Origin: Opitutia bacterium
GTDB taxonomy: Bacteria; Verrucomicrobiota; Verrucomicrobiia; Opitutales; Opitutaceae
Length of the DNA: 50,279 nucleotides
Reading direction: 5' to 3'
NCBI GenBank assembly: GCA_947461205.1
Contig: CANHJG010000023.1
Coordinates: 1-50,279, forward strand
Shown piece by piece: positions 18,030 through 26,993 of the stretch. The notes below the pieces were generated by a model. It searched no databases. It worked only from the letters and a program-made list of their open reading frames with translations, and was not told where the DNA came from. Position numbers and translations under genes: made by a program. How positions within the stretch are numbered: position 1 is the first letter of the stretch; each line of letters opens with the position of its first letter.

Positions 18030-19407
18030 GCCGCCCCCATCGACCAAAAGCTCACGGCCGAGCTGGCGCGCCTGCTTTTCCGGACCGCAGGCCTCGGGCT
18101 GTTTTCAAATTTTGCCCGCGCGCTCATCCTCGTCGCCGGGTCGGTTACGACTCATCCGGACTCCTGGTACGTCCGCTGCCTCGTCGCGATTGTGCTGGTT
18201 TCGTGCTGTCGGCTTGGCCTCAACCTCACCTTTGCCCGGGCCCGGCCGGCCGGCCGAGCGCCTCGCCCCTTGGCGGCCTGGCCTTTCTCATCGGCTTTGC
18301 TGGGGCGGGATTGATCCGGAGCCTCGCGGGGTGGCTGTCGTTCGAGAACCCGCCGCGGCTCCCGCAGCCTCCTGAGCTTCATCCTTGCCGGCCTGGACGC
18401 CGGTGAGGCCCGCTCGCTCGCCGCCTTGCCGGGGCGATATCGGATTTACGTCGGGCCGCCCTCACCCGTTGCTGGCCCGCTTCGCCACGGTGGGTGAACC
18501 CGGCGGATGGACCCTCGCCCTCATCACCGTCACCTTCGCGCTATTTTGGCTCATCACCGCCAAGCTCCACTCTGCGGACCTCCCGCGGCTGTGGCGGTTG
18601 ATTTTCGAGCACGAAGAACGGGGCCTCCCGCCCCGCGGGGAGAAAAGCCCGGACGGAGGCCGCCCAAACGCGCCAGATCGAAATCGCTTCCCCTTCCGCC
18701 GACATCCTCAGACGGCGGTGGAACGACCTCCGCAATTTCTCGGACATCGAAAGCGGCAAACTCGACTTCGAGTCCGTCACCTTTGCCCTGCCACCGACCG
18801 ACGCGGACGTCGCCGCTGTTCTCTGCACCCGGGCCGCGGAAAAGCGCCGCGAACTCGCCCTCTCCCTCCCGCCCGATCTGCCCACCGCCGTTTGGGGCGA
18901 CGCCGTGCGACTGAAGCAGGTCCGGTTTCATCTCCCGGGCAACGCGATCAATTTGCCCGAACGGGGCCGCGTCGAAATCTCCGTCGCGGTGCAGCCCGCC
19001 GACGCAGGGGTCGCGCAGCGCTGCTTCCGCGTGCGCGACACCGGCATCGGCCTGGATCCCGCCCGTCAGGCCAAATTTTTTCAGTTGTTTTCGCCGGGTG
19101 ACAGCTCGATGACGCGGCGCTTCGGGTGACCACGGCCGCGGCCGTCGAGCTCACTCCGCTGCAACCGTGGGACGCGCTCTTGAGCAACCGTTAGATGCCC
19201 GGCACGGGCGGGTTCGAAGCAACGCGCCAGATCCAACGTCTGCGGGCAGTCGGGTCCATCCCCGGCATCGCCCTTGCCGCCCGCGCCCTGCCCCGTGATC
19301 GCGACGACGGTGTGAAGACCAGCCGGGACGATTTTCTCGGGAAGCCGATCCGCCAAGACGCACTCCGGGGGCGCCTGGAGCGTCGGCGACAAACGCCCGC
19401 CCGCTGA
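18030..19407 (+). pseudogene. Decayed hybrid sensor histidine kinase / response regulator
   Basis: Fragments of one hybrid kinase run in order through several frames. (1) A membrane N-terminus near 18040-18240 (LFRTAGLGLFSNFARALILV). (2) AFLIGFAGAGLIRSLAGWLS near 18285. (3) LSFILAGLDAGEARSLAALP near 18372. (4) WTLALITVTFALFWLITAKL to RLIFEHEER near 18510-18620. (5) A DHp/ATPase part from about 18655: LRNFSDIESGKLDFESV near 18730, RLKQVRFHLPGNAINLPERG (N box) near 18908, FRVRDTGIGLDPARQAKFFQ (G1) near 19025. (6) A receiver end, MPGTGGFEATRQIQRLRAVG to FLGKPIRQDAL, 19195-19370. The phosphorylated His motif and the G2 ATP lid are deleted. In the receiver the expected MDVQ reads SNR-stop, so the phospho-acceptor Asp codon is lost too. 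Five or more frameshifts make it non-functional. Confidence 0.88.
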
Positions 19408-19450
19408 TTGTCCCTGCGGGGACCGACCCGCTCCAGCCGCACGACAAGAA

Positions 19451-20701
19451 TCAGAGGGCGCGAAAGACCACGGAAGCGTTCTGCCCACCGAACCCGAGAT
19501 TGTTGCTCAACACGGTGCGCACTTTCGCGGCCCGCGCCACGTTGGGCACGTAGTCGAGATCGCACTCCGGATCCGGATCGACGAGATTGATCGTCGGCGC
19601 GATCACCTGCGCCTGTATCGTCTTCACGCAGATGACCGACTCGATGCCGCCCGCCGCACCGAGCAGATGACCGGTCATCGACTTGGTGGAGCTGATCGGG
19701 ACTTTTCGCGCGTGGTCGCCAAACACTTTCTTGATGGCGAGCGTCTCAAATTTATCGTTGTAGGGCGTGCTCGTCCCGTGCGCGTTGATGTAGTCGATCT
19801 CGTCCGGCGTCACCGCGGCACTCGCCAGCGCACGCGTCATCGCCATCGACAGCCCCTTGCCCTCCGGATCGGGCTGGGTGATGTGAAACGCGTCGCACGT
19901 CGCCGCATAGCCCGCGAGTTCGCAGTAGATGCGCGCCCCGCGCGCCTGGGCGTGCTCCAGCGACTCCAACACCAACACCCCCGCCCCTTCCCCCATAATG
20001 AAGCCGTCGCGACCGCGGTCGAACGGCCGACACGCCGTCTCCGGACTTTCGTTACGGGTGCTCATCGCCTTCATCGAACAGAAACTCGCATAGGCGAACG
20101 GCGTGATGGCCGCCTCGCTCCCGCCCGCGACCATCACATCGGCGTCGCCGCGGCGGATCATATGCGCCGCCTCGCCGAGGGCGTGGGTGCCCGTCGCGCA
20201 GGCGGACACCACCCCGAAATTCGGACCGCGCGCACCCAATTCGATCGCCACCAAGCCCGAACACATGTTGCCGATCAACGAGGGAATCGTGAACGGCGAA
20301 ACCCTGCGCGGTCCCCGCTCGGTCAGCACCTTGAGCTGGGACTCGTAGGTATACATTCCGCCGATGCCCGAACCGACGATCACCCCGACCCGGTCGCCGT
20401 CTTCTTTCGCCATGTCGAGGCCCGCATCCGCCACGGCCTGCTTGGCCGCCACAAAACCAAAATGCGTGTACCGGTCGTTGCGCCGGGCCTCCTTCGGATC
20501 CATGTGGTCCGCCGCATCCCATTCGCGGACCTCCGCCCCGATCTGGCTGGCAAAGTCCTTCGGGTCAAACAGCGCGATGCGATGGATCCCGCCGCGTCCC
20601 GCGACTAGGCTGGCCCAGAACGCGTCGACGGTATGACCGATCGACGTGACGACACCCAAGCCGGTGACCACCACGCGACGGGAAGACGAAGGAGTTTGCA
20701 T
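19451..20701 (-). CDS. fabF: 3-oxoacyl-[acyl-carrier-protein] synthase II
   Basis: A 416-residue condensing enzyme that elongates acyl-ACP with malonyl-ACP in fatty acid synthesis. The Cys-His-His triad is intact: Cys168 in VVSACATGTHALGEA, His308 in YINAHGTSTPYNDKFE, His345 in KSMTGHLLGAAGGIE. The N-terminus RRVVVTGLGVVTSIGHTVDA and the C-terminus SNNLGFGGQNASVVF are typical of FabF, not FabB or FabH. The ATG at 20701 is preferred over an upstream TTG that adds three residues. It lies third in the order fabG-acpP-fabF, after an intrinsic terminator placed between acpP and fabF. Confidence 0.96.
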   Translation of the reverse strand: MQTPSSSRRVVVTGLGVVTSIGHTVDAFWASLVAGRGGIHRIALFDPKDFASQIGAEVREWDAADHMDPKEARRNDRYTHFGFVAAKQAVADAGLDMAKEDGDRVGVIVGSGIGGMYTYESQLKVLTERGPRRVSPFTIPSLIGNMCSGLVAIELGARGPNFGVVSACATGTHALGEAAHMIRRGDADVMVAGGSEAAITPFAYASFCSMKAMSTRNESPETACRPFDRGRDGFIMGEGAGVLVLESLEHAQARGARIYCELAGYAATCDAFHITQPDPEGKGLSMAMTRALASAAVTPDEIDYINAHGTSTPYNDKFETLAIKKVFGDHARKVPISSTKSMTGHLLGAAGGIESVICVKTIQAQVIAPTINLVDPDPECDLDYVPNVARAAKVRTVLSNNLGFGGQNASVVFRAL

Positions 20702-20730
20702 GCTCAACAAAAGGGGCCGGCCATTTCAGA

Positions 20731-20783
20731 AAACAAAAAGGCGTTCTGCCAGATATTTCCGCAGGGGAAATAGGCAGAACGCC
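20731..20783 (-). terminator. Intrinsic terminator inside the fab operon, between acpP and fabF
   Basis: On the minus strand GGCGTTCTGCC (20783-20773) and GGCAGAACGCC (20750-20740) form a perfect 11-bp stem. The 22-base loop can itself fold (TTCC with GGAA), and the stem is followed by TTTTTGTTT. It starts 24 bp after the acpP stop and ends about 30 bp before fabF. Partial read-through would give much more acpP than fabF mRNA, which suits the high need for carrier protein. Confidence 0.85.
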
Positions 20784-20806
20784 AAGAAATTTTACCGGAA
20801 CTTGCC

Positions 20807-21070
20807 TTAGGCTGCGCCGGCTTTGCCTTTGATGTAGTCGATGACTTGGCCGACCGTCTGGAGCTTCTCCGCATCGGACTCGGGGATCTCTCCCTTGATT
20901 TCGTCTTTGAATTCTTCTTCAAAGGCCATGATCAACTCGACGGTGTCGAGCGAGTCAGCTCCGAGATCGTCGAGGAAAGAGGCGGTCGGAGTGATCTGCT
21001 CTTCGTTGACGTTGAGCTGGTTCACAATGATCTCTTTGACGCGTTGTTCGATGGTTTTTTGGTCAGCCAT
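20807..21070 (-). CDS. acpP: Acyl carrier protein
   Basis: An 87-residue acidic carrier protein. Ser40 in [20 protein letters not shown] is the site of the 4'-phosphopantetheine arm. The N-terminal [20 protein letters not shown] and the final helix are standard; a short Lys/Ala-rich tail (YIKGKAGAA) ends the protein. It lies 40 bp downstream of fabG and is followed by a strong terminator, so it is probably the most abundant product of the cluster. Confidence 0.97.
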   Translation of the reverse strand: MADQKTIEQRVKEIIVNQLNVNEEQITPTASFLDDLGADSLDTVELIMAFEEEFKDEIKGEIPESDAEKLQTVGQVIDYIKGKAGAA

Positions 21071-21110
21071 TTTCGGAAATTTTCAGGGATGAGACGAGTA
21101 GCCGGAGGGT

Positions 21111-21860
21111 TCACATCGCCATGCCGCCGTCAACGGAAAAAACCTGTCCCGTGATATACCCGGCTTCCTCAGAGCAGAGGTAGGCGGTGATATTTGCGAT
21201 ATCGGCGGCCTCGCCGAACCGTTTGAGCGGCACCGCTTCGAGGATTTTCGCCGACACCTCGGGGTTGTTTACGAACTCCGTGGTCATGTCGGTTTTGATG
21301 AACCCGGGAGCCACGGCGTTGACCGTCACGCTGCGCCCGGCGAATTCGCGCGCGAGGGTCTTGGTCAGGCCGATCATGCCCGCCTTGGCCGCCGAGTAGT
21401 TCGCCTGCCCGGCGTTGCCCATAATGCCGCTCACCGAAGCGAGGTTGACGATGCGACCCCAGCGGGCGCGGGTCATCGGGCGCCCGATCAGCTTCGTCCA
21501 ATGAAAACAGCTCGTGAGGTTCGTGCTGATCACGTCGTTCCAGTCCGTCTCGCTCATGCGGAAGAGCAGGCCGTCGCGCGTGATCCCGGCATTGTTGACC
21601 AAAATATCGATGGTCGGGAACTCCTTCAGCAAGTCCTCCGACGCCTTGGCGATGGCGGCTCCGTCGGCCACGTCGACGGCGAGGGCCTTGGCTTTGCCCC
21701 CGGCGGCGACGATGGTCGCGGCCGTGGCGCCACAGGACTCGGCGGACTTGGAGACGCAGATGACGGTGACACCCTGTTTGGCGAGCGTTTCAGCGATGGC
21801 CTTGCCGATGCCTCGGCCGGCGCCGGTTACGAGAGCGGTGCGATGAGTGAAGGTGAGCAT
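21111..21860 (-). CDS. fabG: 3-oxoacyl-[acyl-carrier-protein] reductase
   Basis: A 249-residue short-chain dehydrogenase that reduces 3-oxoacyl-ACP with NADPH. The cofactor loop is TGAGRGIGKAIAETL (12-26), NNAGITRDGLLFRM is the typical FabG strand, and the catalytic Ser-Tyr-Lys are in NLASVSGIMGNAGQANYSAA followed by KAG. EFVNNPEVSAKILEAVPLKR and the C-terminal GYITGQVFSVDGGMAM are characteristic. It opens the fabG-acpP-fabF run; the FNR-type reductase gene lies 86 bp upstream on the same strand. Confidence 0.96.
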   Translation of the reverse strand: MLTFTHRTALVTGAGRGIGKAIAETLAKQGVTVICVSKSAESCGATAATIVAAGGKAKALAVDVADGAAIAKASEDLLKEFPTIDILVNNAGITRDGLLFRMSETDWNDVISTNLTSCFHWTKLIGRPMTRARWGRIVNLASVSGIMGNAGQANYSAAKAGMIGLTKTLAREFAGRSVTVNAVAPGFIKTDMTTEFVNNPEVSAKILEAVPLKRFGEAADIANITAYLCSEEAGYITGQVFSVDGGMAM

Positions 21861-21946
21861 GAGAAGGAAAAAATAGCGGTGAGCGGGTGGCGGGTAGCGA
21901 GGAGAAAATTTCGCCGGCGCGTCCCGCCCCGCCGGAGCCCCCCGGA

Positions 21947-23116
21947 TCAGTACACGTCGCGCTGGTAACGCTTCTCTTTTTTCAGCTGCTTCACGTAGTC
22001 CACCGCCAGCGCGGGCGTCATACCGCCCTGCACCGAGACAATGTCGTGCAACGCCACATCGACATCCTTCGCCATGCGCTTGGCATCACCGCACACATAG
22101 AAGTGGGCCCCGCCCTGCAGCCACGCCCACAACTCCGCCGCGTTGGCCCGCATCTTGTCCTGCACGTAGACCTTGGTAAACTGGTCGCGCGACCAAGCGA
22201 GCTCGAGCCGTGCCACCTGGCCCTTCGCGAGATACTGTGCCCATTCCTCTTGGTAGAGAAAATCCGTCGCCGCCTTCTGGTCACCGAAAAACACCCAGTT
22301 GCGCCCGGTCGCACCGCTGGCCACGCGGTCCTGCACAAACGCCCGAAACGGCGCGATACCCGTCCCCGGCCCCACCATGATACAGTCCCTCGCCCCGTCC
22401 TCCGGGGGACCGAAGTGCGACGGCGACACAAACACTCGCGTCGGCGTCGTGCCCACCTGCACGCGGTCCGCGAGGAAGGTCGAGCACACGCCCGCCCGTT
22501 CGCGCTCGTTCGTCCGGTAGCGCACCGCGGCCACCGTGAGGTGGACATCGGACGGATAAACCCGGGGCGACGACGCGATCGAGTAGAGACGCGGCATCAG
22601 CTTGCGCAGATGATCGACGAACTCCTGCGGCGTGAGCTTCGCACTCGGAAAATCCGCCAACAAATCGACGAATTCGCGCTCGTCGAGAAAGGCCGCCAAC
22701 AAGTCTTTGGATTCCGGAGACAGGAGTCCGGTCAGTTTCGCCTGCTCGTCCGGGGCGGTCGCCTTCGCCGCGAGCGTGCCGACGATCTTCGCCGTCGGGC
22801 CCGCCAGGGCGAGCCGCGTCGTCAGCGCCTCGCGGAGGGCGATCGGCGCCGCCAGTTTGAGCATCGCCGGCAACACGAGCTCGGCGCCCGTCGCGCCGAG
22901 CCGCTGCAGAATTTCCGCGACCTCGCCCGGGCGGTTTTCCGGAAACACACCCAGCGAATCGCCGGCGCTGTAGTGCAAACCGCTGCCCGCGAGGCTCACC
23001 ACGAAGTGCCGCGTTTCTTTCGCCGAGCCGGGTTTGTTCAGCAGGCGGTTCTCGGTGACTTTCGCCGGGAACGGATGGTCTTTCGAATACGGGGAGGCGT
23101 CGACGGAGGCGGACAT
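21947..23116 (-). CDS. FNR-type flavoprotein reductase (CysJ-like, lacking a flavodoxin domain)
   Basis: A 389-residue protein equal to the FAD and NADPH domains of sulfite reductase alpha subunit / cytochrome P450 reductase, without the N-terminal FMN domain. Order: a FAD-binding connecting domain (HYSAGDSLGVFPENRPGEV), the FAD motif RLYSIASSPRVY, GVCSTFLAD, the NADPH loop MVGPGTGIAPFRAFVQDR, then FGDQKAATDFLYQEEW, HFYVCGDAKRMAKDV and the family C-terminus KRYQRDVY. It should move electrons from NADPH through FAD to an acceptor such as a separate flavodoxin, ferredoxin or sulfite reductase beta subunit; none is encoded nearby. The ATG at 23116 is chosen; another at 23131 adds five residues. 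It lies 86 bp before fabG. Confidence 0.85.
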   Translation of the reverse strand: MSASVDASPYSKDHPFPAKVTENRLLNKPGSAKETRHFVVSLAGSGLHYSAGDSLGVFPENRPGEVAEILQRLGATGAELVLPAMLKLAAPIALREALTTRLALAGPTAKIVGTLAAKATAPDEQAKLTGLLSPESKDLLAAFLDEREFVDLLADFPSAKLTPQEFVDHLRKLMPRLYSIASSPRVYPSDVHLTVAAVRYRTNERERAGVCSTFLADRVQVGTTPTRVFVSPSHFGPPEDGARDCIMVGPGTGIAPFRAFVQDRVASGATGRNWVFFGDQKAATDFLYQEEWAQYLAKGQVARLELAWSRDQFTKVYVQDKMRANAAELWAWLQGGAHFYVCGDAKRMAKDVDVALHDIVSVQGGMTPALAVDYVKQLKKEKRYQRDVY

Positions 23117-23222
23117 GGAGTGGATGGGCATGAAGCTGGGCCGCCCCGCCGCAGGCAAGCCGCTTTCGCGTCTTGAGTAGGCTTGCGCCGTCCGCCGATT
23201 TCCCGCCCACTGGCTTCCGACT

Positions 23223-24032
23223 ATGCCATCCCTTGAACCCATCCGCCTGCAAAAATACCTCGCCGACTCTGGCCTCTGTTCGAGGCGGGCCGCCGAGGCG
23301 CTCATCGCGCAGGGCGAGGTCTGGGTCAACGGTGTCCTCGCCACCCTCGGCCAGAAGGTCACGCCCGGAGTGGACCGTGTCACCGCCAGCGGCAAAAGCG
23401 TGCGCTCGACCGTGCAGCCGCGCCTCACGCTCGCCATGAACAAACCGCGCGGCCTCGCCTGCACCAACGATGACCCGCACAACCCCGACACGGTCTTCAC
23501 GGTGCTGCCGCGCGAGTTCGCCAAATTCCGCTTTTTTTGCGCCGGTCGCCTCGACAAGGACAGCGAAGGGCTCGTCATCCTCACGACCGACGGCGATCTC
23601 GCCCAGCGCCTCACCCACCCGTCGAACCTCGTGACGAAACGCTATCACGTGATCCTCAAGAATCCGTTCCCCGCGAAACGGCTGCCATTGCTCATCAAGG
23701 GCATCATGTTCGAGGGCGAACGGCTCAAGGTCGAACGCGCCGCCCTCATCCACCCCGGCTCGGGTGAACAGGCCACCAACCTCGACGTGCACATGCACCA
23801 CGGAAAGAAACGCGAGATCCGCCTGCTCTTCACCACCCTCGGCTACGATGTGAAACGCCTCCGCCGCTACCAAATCGGGGCCTTTCCGCTGAAGGGCATC
23901 CCGTCCCGCGCGATGAAAAAACTTACGCCGAAGGAAATCGAACTGCTCTTCCAGAATCCGCGCACGCCCCACGCCACCCTCGAAGCCACCGCCGATCAAC
24001 CCGCCGACACCGCTCTCCTCCATGAAGACTAA
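23223..24032 (+). CDS. Pseudouridine synthase of the RsuA/RluB/RluE/RluF family
   Basis: A 269-residue rRNA pseudouridine synthase. An S4 RNA-binding domain is at the N-terminus (IRLQKYLADSGLCSRRAAEA, LIAQGEVWVNGVLA). The catalytic domain has MNKPRGLACTNDDPHNPD and the catalytic Asp in FCAGRLDKDSEGLVILTTDG. The KRYHV, MHHGKKREIRLLFTTLGYDV and LKRYQIGAFPLKGI motifs point to the RluB/RsuA branch. The rRNA position modified cannot be assigned. The last 11 bp overlap the start of the next gene, so translation of the SH3-like protein may be coupled. Confidence 0.92.
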   Translation: MPSLEPIRLQKYLADSGLCSRRAAEALIAQGEVWVNGVLATLGQKVTPGVDRVTASGKSVRSTVQPRLTLAMNKPRGLACTNDDPHNPDTVFTVLPREFAKFRFFCAGRLDKDSEGLVILTTDGDLAQRLTHPSNLVTKRYHVILKNPFPAKRLPLLIKGIMFEGERLKVERAALIHPGSGEQATNLDVHMHHGKKREIRLLFTTLGYDVKRLRRYQIGAFPLKGIPSRAMKKLTPKEIELLFQNPRTPHATLEATADQPADTALLHED

Positions 24033-24858
24033 ACTCCTCACGCTCGCCGCGCTCCTTGCGTCCGGTGCCGCGTTCGCCGCTCCGCTGACCGAGACGACCG
24101 CCATCCATACGAAACCGGACCAAACCTCCCCGGCCGTCACCTTTCTGAAGGCTGGGACCGAACCGACCGTGGTCCCCGAATCCGTCGCCCGAGCGCCCGC
24201 GGGTTGGCTCGCCGTCGAGCTGCCCGGCCCCTTCGAGGCCTACGTGCTGAACAAGGACCTCACGAAGAGTCTCGACGTGAAGGTGGGCGCCAACCTCTAC
24301 CTCGCGCCGAAGCCCGACGCCGGCGTGCTGACGGTCGCGGCGAAGGACGACCAGACGACCCTCACGGGCCTGTACGGGAAATGGACGCAAATCCGTCTCG
24401 AGCGAAAACTCACCGGTTACATTCATCTCGGCGGGGCGCCCGGCTCCGTCCCCGCCCTCGCGACGGCGCCCGCGCCCGCCGACCCCGGCACCCCCTCCGC
24501 ACCGGCCGGCGCCCCGCTGTCGGCGGCCCCGGTGTCGCCCGGTGTTTACGGCGTCGCGACCCCCGGCCACGCCGCCCCGATGGTCAACCTCGGCGACGGC
24601 GGCGCGACCACCCTGCCCCGTCAGTTCGCGGGCAAGTTTGTCTCCACCCGCAGTGCGTTCAAACCCCGCCGGCCCTACGATTGGGCCCTGACCGACGACG
24701 CCGGCAAGCGCTATGCCTACCTCGATATTTCCAAACTGCTGCTCACCGACCAAATCGAAAACTACGTGAACCACACCGTGGTGGTCTTCGGTGCCGCGAA
24801 AAACGCCCCGGACACCAAGGACATCGTCATCCAGGTCGAAACGCTGCAACTCAAGTAG
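24022..24858 (+). CDS. Secreted SH3-like domain protein of unknown function
   Basis: A 278-residue exported protein. Residues 1-19 are a clear Sec signal ending in AFAAP. Two SH3-like repeats follow: [20 protein letters not shown] to [19 protein letters not shown] (about 22-88), and [20 protein letters not shown] to [17 protein letters not shown] (about 90-141). A Pro/Ala-rich linker (about 142-180) leads to a C-terminal beta domain ([20 protein letters not shown] to VQVETLQLK region, 195-278) that I do not recognise by name. SH3-like repeats of this sort usually bind cell wall or serve as periplasmic scaffolds. It overlaps the pseudouridine synthase by 11 bp and lies 89 bp before folD. Confidence 0.75.
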   Translation: MKTKLLTLAALLASGAAFAAPLTETTAIHTKPDQTSPAVTFLKAGTEPTVVPESVARAPAGWLAVELPGPFEAYVLNKDLTKSLDVKVGANLYLAPKPDAGVLTVAAKDDQTTLTGLYGKWTQIRLERKLTGYIHLGGAPGSVPALATAPAPADPGTPSAPAGAPLSAAPVSPGVYGVATPGHAAPMVNLGDGGATTLPRQFAGKFVSTRSAFKPRRPYDWALTDDAGKRYAYLDISKLLLTDQIENYVNHTVVVFGAAKNAPDTKDIVIQVETLQLK

Positions 24859-24947
24859 CCGGCCAATCCGCGCCGGGCCCGCCTACCACCCAGACACGCC
24901 TTGGTTGGCTTCCGCCGGCCGACCACACCCCGCTCCCCGCTTTTTTC

Positions 24948-25823
24948 ATGCACCTCATTGACGGCAACCAAATCGCCACCGCCCTCATTGCCGAGCTGAA
25001 GGCCGAGGTCGCCACGTTCACCGGGCGCAAGCCCTGCCTCACGCTGGTGCGGGTCGGGGATGACCCCGCCTCTGTTTCTTACGTGAAGAAAAAGGAAAAG
25101 ACGGCCGCCGAAATCGGCGTGACCAGCCGCATCATTCTTCCTCCCGTGACCATCACGCAGGCCGAACTCTTCGCGTTGATCGACGGGCTCAACGCCGACC
25201 CGACGGTCGACGGGATCCTTGTGCAATCGCCGTTGCCGAAACACCTCGACGAGGTCGCCGTTTTCCGCCGCGTCTCCCCCGCCAAGGACGTCGACGGGTT
25301 CAACACGCTCAACCTCGGCAAGGTCGCCCAGGAGGATGACACCGGGTTTGTTTCCTGCACGCCCGCCGGGATCATGGAACTGCTCGCGCGCAGCGGCACC
25401 GACCTTAAGGGCAAGCACGTCGTCGTCCTCGGCCGCTCGCTGATTGTGGGCAAGCCCATCGCCCTCCTCGCGCTCCAGAAACGCGCCGGGGCCAACGCCA
25501 CCGTCACCATCTGCCACTCCGGCACGACCAATCTCCCGGCCCTCACCCGCCAGGCCGACGTGCTGATCGCCGCCATCGGCCGCCCGGAATTTGTCACCGC
25601 CGACATGGTGAAACCCGGCGCCATAGTGATCGACGTCGGCATCAACCGCGTGCCGGACGCCACGAAAAAAACCGGCTACCGTCTGACGGGCGACGTACAT
25701 TTTCCGACCGTGGCACCGCTCTGCGCGATGATCACCCCGGTCCCCGGCGGCGTCGGCCCGATGACCGTCGCGCTGCTCATGAAAAATACGGTCAAAGCGT
25801 TTCACTTGCGCGCGGCGCCCTAA
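24948..25823 (+). CDS. folD: Bifunctional methylenetetrahydrofolate dehydrogenase/cyclohydrolase
   Basis: A 291-residue FolD that converts 5,10-methylene-THF to 10-formyl-THF in one-carbon metabolism. The catalytic Lys region is [17 protein letters not shown], and substrate binding is [16 protein letters not shown]. The dinucleotide domain carries [13 protein letters not shown] and [20 protein letters not shown], and the C-terminus has [20 protein letters not shown]. The start is the ATG at 24948, where the conserved [10 protein letters not shown] begins; the open frame runs further upstream but is non-homologous there. It is followed 39 bp later by the REC-kinase gene. Confidence 0.96.
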   Translation: MHLIDGNQIATALIAELKAEVATFTGRKPCLTLVRVGDDPASVSYVKKKEKTAAEIGVTSRIILPPVTITQAELFALIDGLNADPTVDGILVQSPLPKHLDEVAVFRRVSPAKDVDGFNTLNLGKVAQEDDTGFVSCTPAGIMELLARSGTDLKGKHVVVLGRSLIVGKPIALLALQKRAGANATVTICHSGTTNLPALTRQADVLIAAIGRPEFVTADMVKPGAIVIDVGINRVPDATKKTGYRLTGDVHFPTVAPLCAMITPVPGGVGPMTVALLMKNTVKAFHLRAAP

Positions 25824-25862
25824 CTTGTGCCTAATCTCCGCGACGGCTTTCCTCTTCGCTCC

Positions 25863-26993
25863 ATGCCCGCCCCTTCGATTCTGGTCGTCGATGACCAACC
25901 CATCAACGTCGAGCTCCTGAGGCGAAAGCTCGAGCGGGAAGGCATCCGGGTCACCGCTGCCGCCAACGGCCGCGAAGCGCTGGATCTCACCCGCCAGGTC
26001 ATGCCCGACCTCATTCTGCTGGACGTGCTGATGCCCGACATGGACGGCATCGAGGTTTGCCAACGCCTCCAGGCCGACGCAGTGACGCGCGGCATTCCCG
26101 TGATTTTCATCACGGGGCGCACAACCAAGGAAAGCAAACTCGCGGGCCTCGGCGTCGGTGCGGTGGACTACATCACGAAGCCGATCGACCTCGATGAGAC
26201 CCTCGCGCGCGTGCAGACGCAGCTTCGGGTCGTCACGGTCAACCGCCAACTCGTGGATCTGACGCGACGCCTCGAGGAGGCCCGCCGGGCCGCCACCATC
26301 GGCGCTGTCACCCAGGGTATCGCCCACAACCTGAACAACCTCCTCGGTATCGTCATCGGCTACCTCGACCTCGTCAAAGCGTATTACGACAAACCCGAAC
26401 AGGTGAAAAAAAATGCGCAGTACGTTGAGGACGCCGTGCAGCGCATCGTCGCGATCATCAAACAGCTCAGCACACTCGTCGTCAAATCGCGCCCGCCCCT
26501 GATGAAGGCCCCGCTGCAAACGCTGCTGGAGAATTGCGTCGCGCGTTTCCACACCGACTACCACCTCACGGCCCCGGTCACCATCGACAACCCTCTCGCC
26601 GATTTGATGATCGAAACAAATTTCGAAATTCTCGAAGAGGTGATGGGCAAGGTCCTGATCAACGCGTGGGAGTCCTACGACCACCAGCCGGCGGACCCGC
26701 GGCCGATTGCGGTGCACACGCGCCTCGTCGAGAAAATCGGCGAGGGGCCCTGCGTGCAAATCCGCATCGTCGACCACGGCCATGGCCTCGACGCGGAGGT
26801 GCGCGACAAGATGTTCGAGCCTTTCGTCAGCACCAAGAACACGGTCGGCGTCGGCATGGGCCTGACCGTGGCCCGCCACGCACTGCGAAACCTCGGGGGT
26901 GAAGTGACCCTGACCGACACCACCGGCGGCGGCGCGACGGCGATTCTCCTCCATCCGGTCGAAAAGAAAATCCGTCACAACCCCGATGAATAA
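25863..26993 (+). CDS. Response regulator receiver fused to a soluble histidine kinase
   Basis: A 376-residue protein, counted from the ATG at 25863, with a receiver domain first and a kinase after it. REC: SILVVDDQPINVELL with the acidic pair, phospho-acceptor Asp in LILLDVLMPDMDGIEV (near residue 55), FITGRT, and Lys in DYITKPIDLDETLA. A helical linker (about 120-145) leads to the kinase: phosphorylated His in TQGIAHNLNNLLGIVIGYLD (NtrB-like), an N-box region in EVMGKVLINAWES, G1 VDHGHGLDAEV, F box MFEPFVSTK, G2 GVGMGLTVARHAL. There is no membrane segment, so it probably relays a signal from another kinase. No target regulator is adjacent. Its last 8 bp overlap proC. Confidence 0.9.
   Translation: MPAPSILVVDDQPINVELLRRKLEREGIRVTAAANGREALDLTRQVMPDLILLDVLMPDMDGIEVCQRLQADAVTRGIPVIFITGRTTKESKLAGLGVGAVDYITKPIDLDETLARVQTQLRVVTVNRQLVDLTRRLEEARRAATIGAVTQGIAHNLNNLLGIVIGYLDLVKAYYDKPEQVKKNAQYVEDAVQRIVAIIKQLSTLVVKSRPPLMKAPLQTLLENCVARFHTDYHLTAPVTIDNPLADLMIETNFEILEEVMGKVLINAWESYDHQPADPRPIAVHTRLVEKIGEGPCVQIRIVDHGHGLDAEVRDKMFEPFVSTKNTVGVGMGLTVARHALRNLGGEVTLTDTTGGGATAILLHPVEKKIRHNPDE

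Noticed and set aside
22281-24140. A 619-codon minus-strand frame overlapping the reductase and pseudouridine synthase genes
   Set aside because: Glu/Gly/Arg-rich shadow with no motifs; both overlapped genes have intact, recognisable domains.
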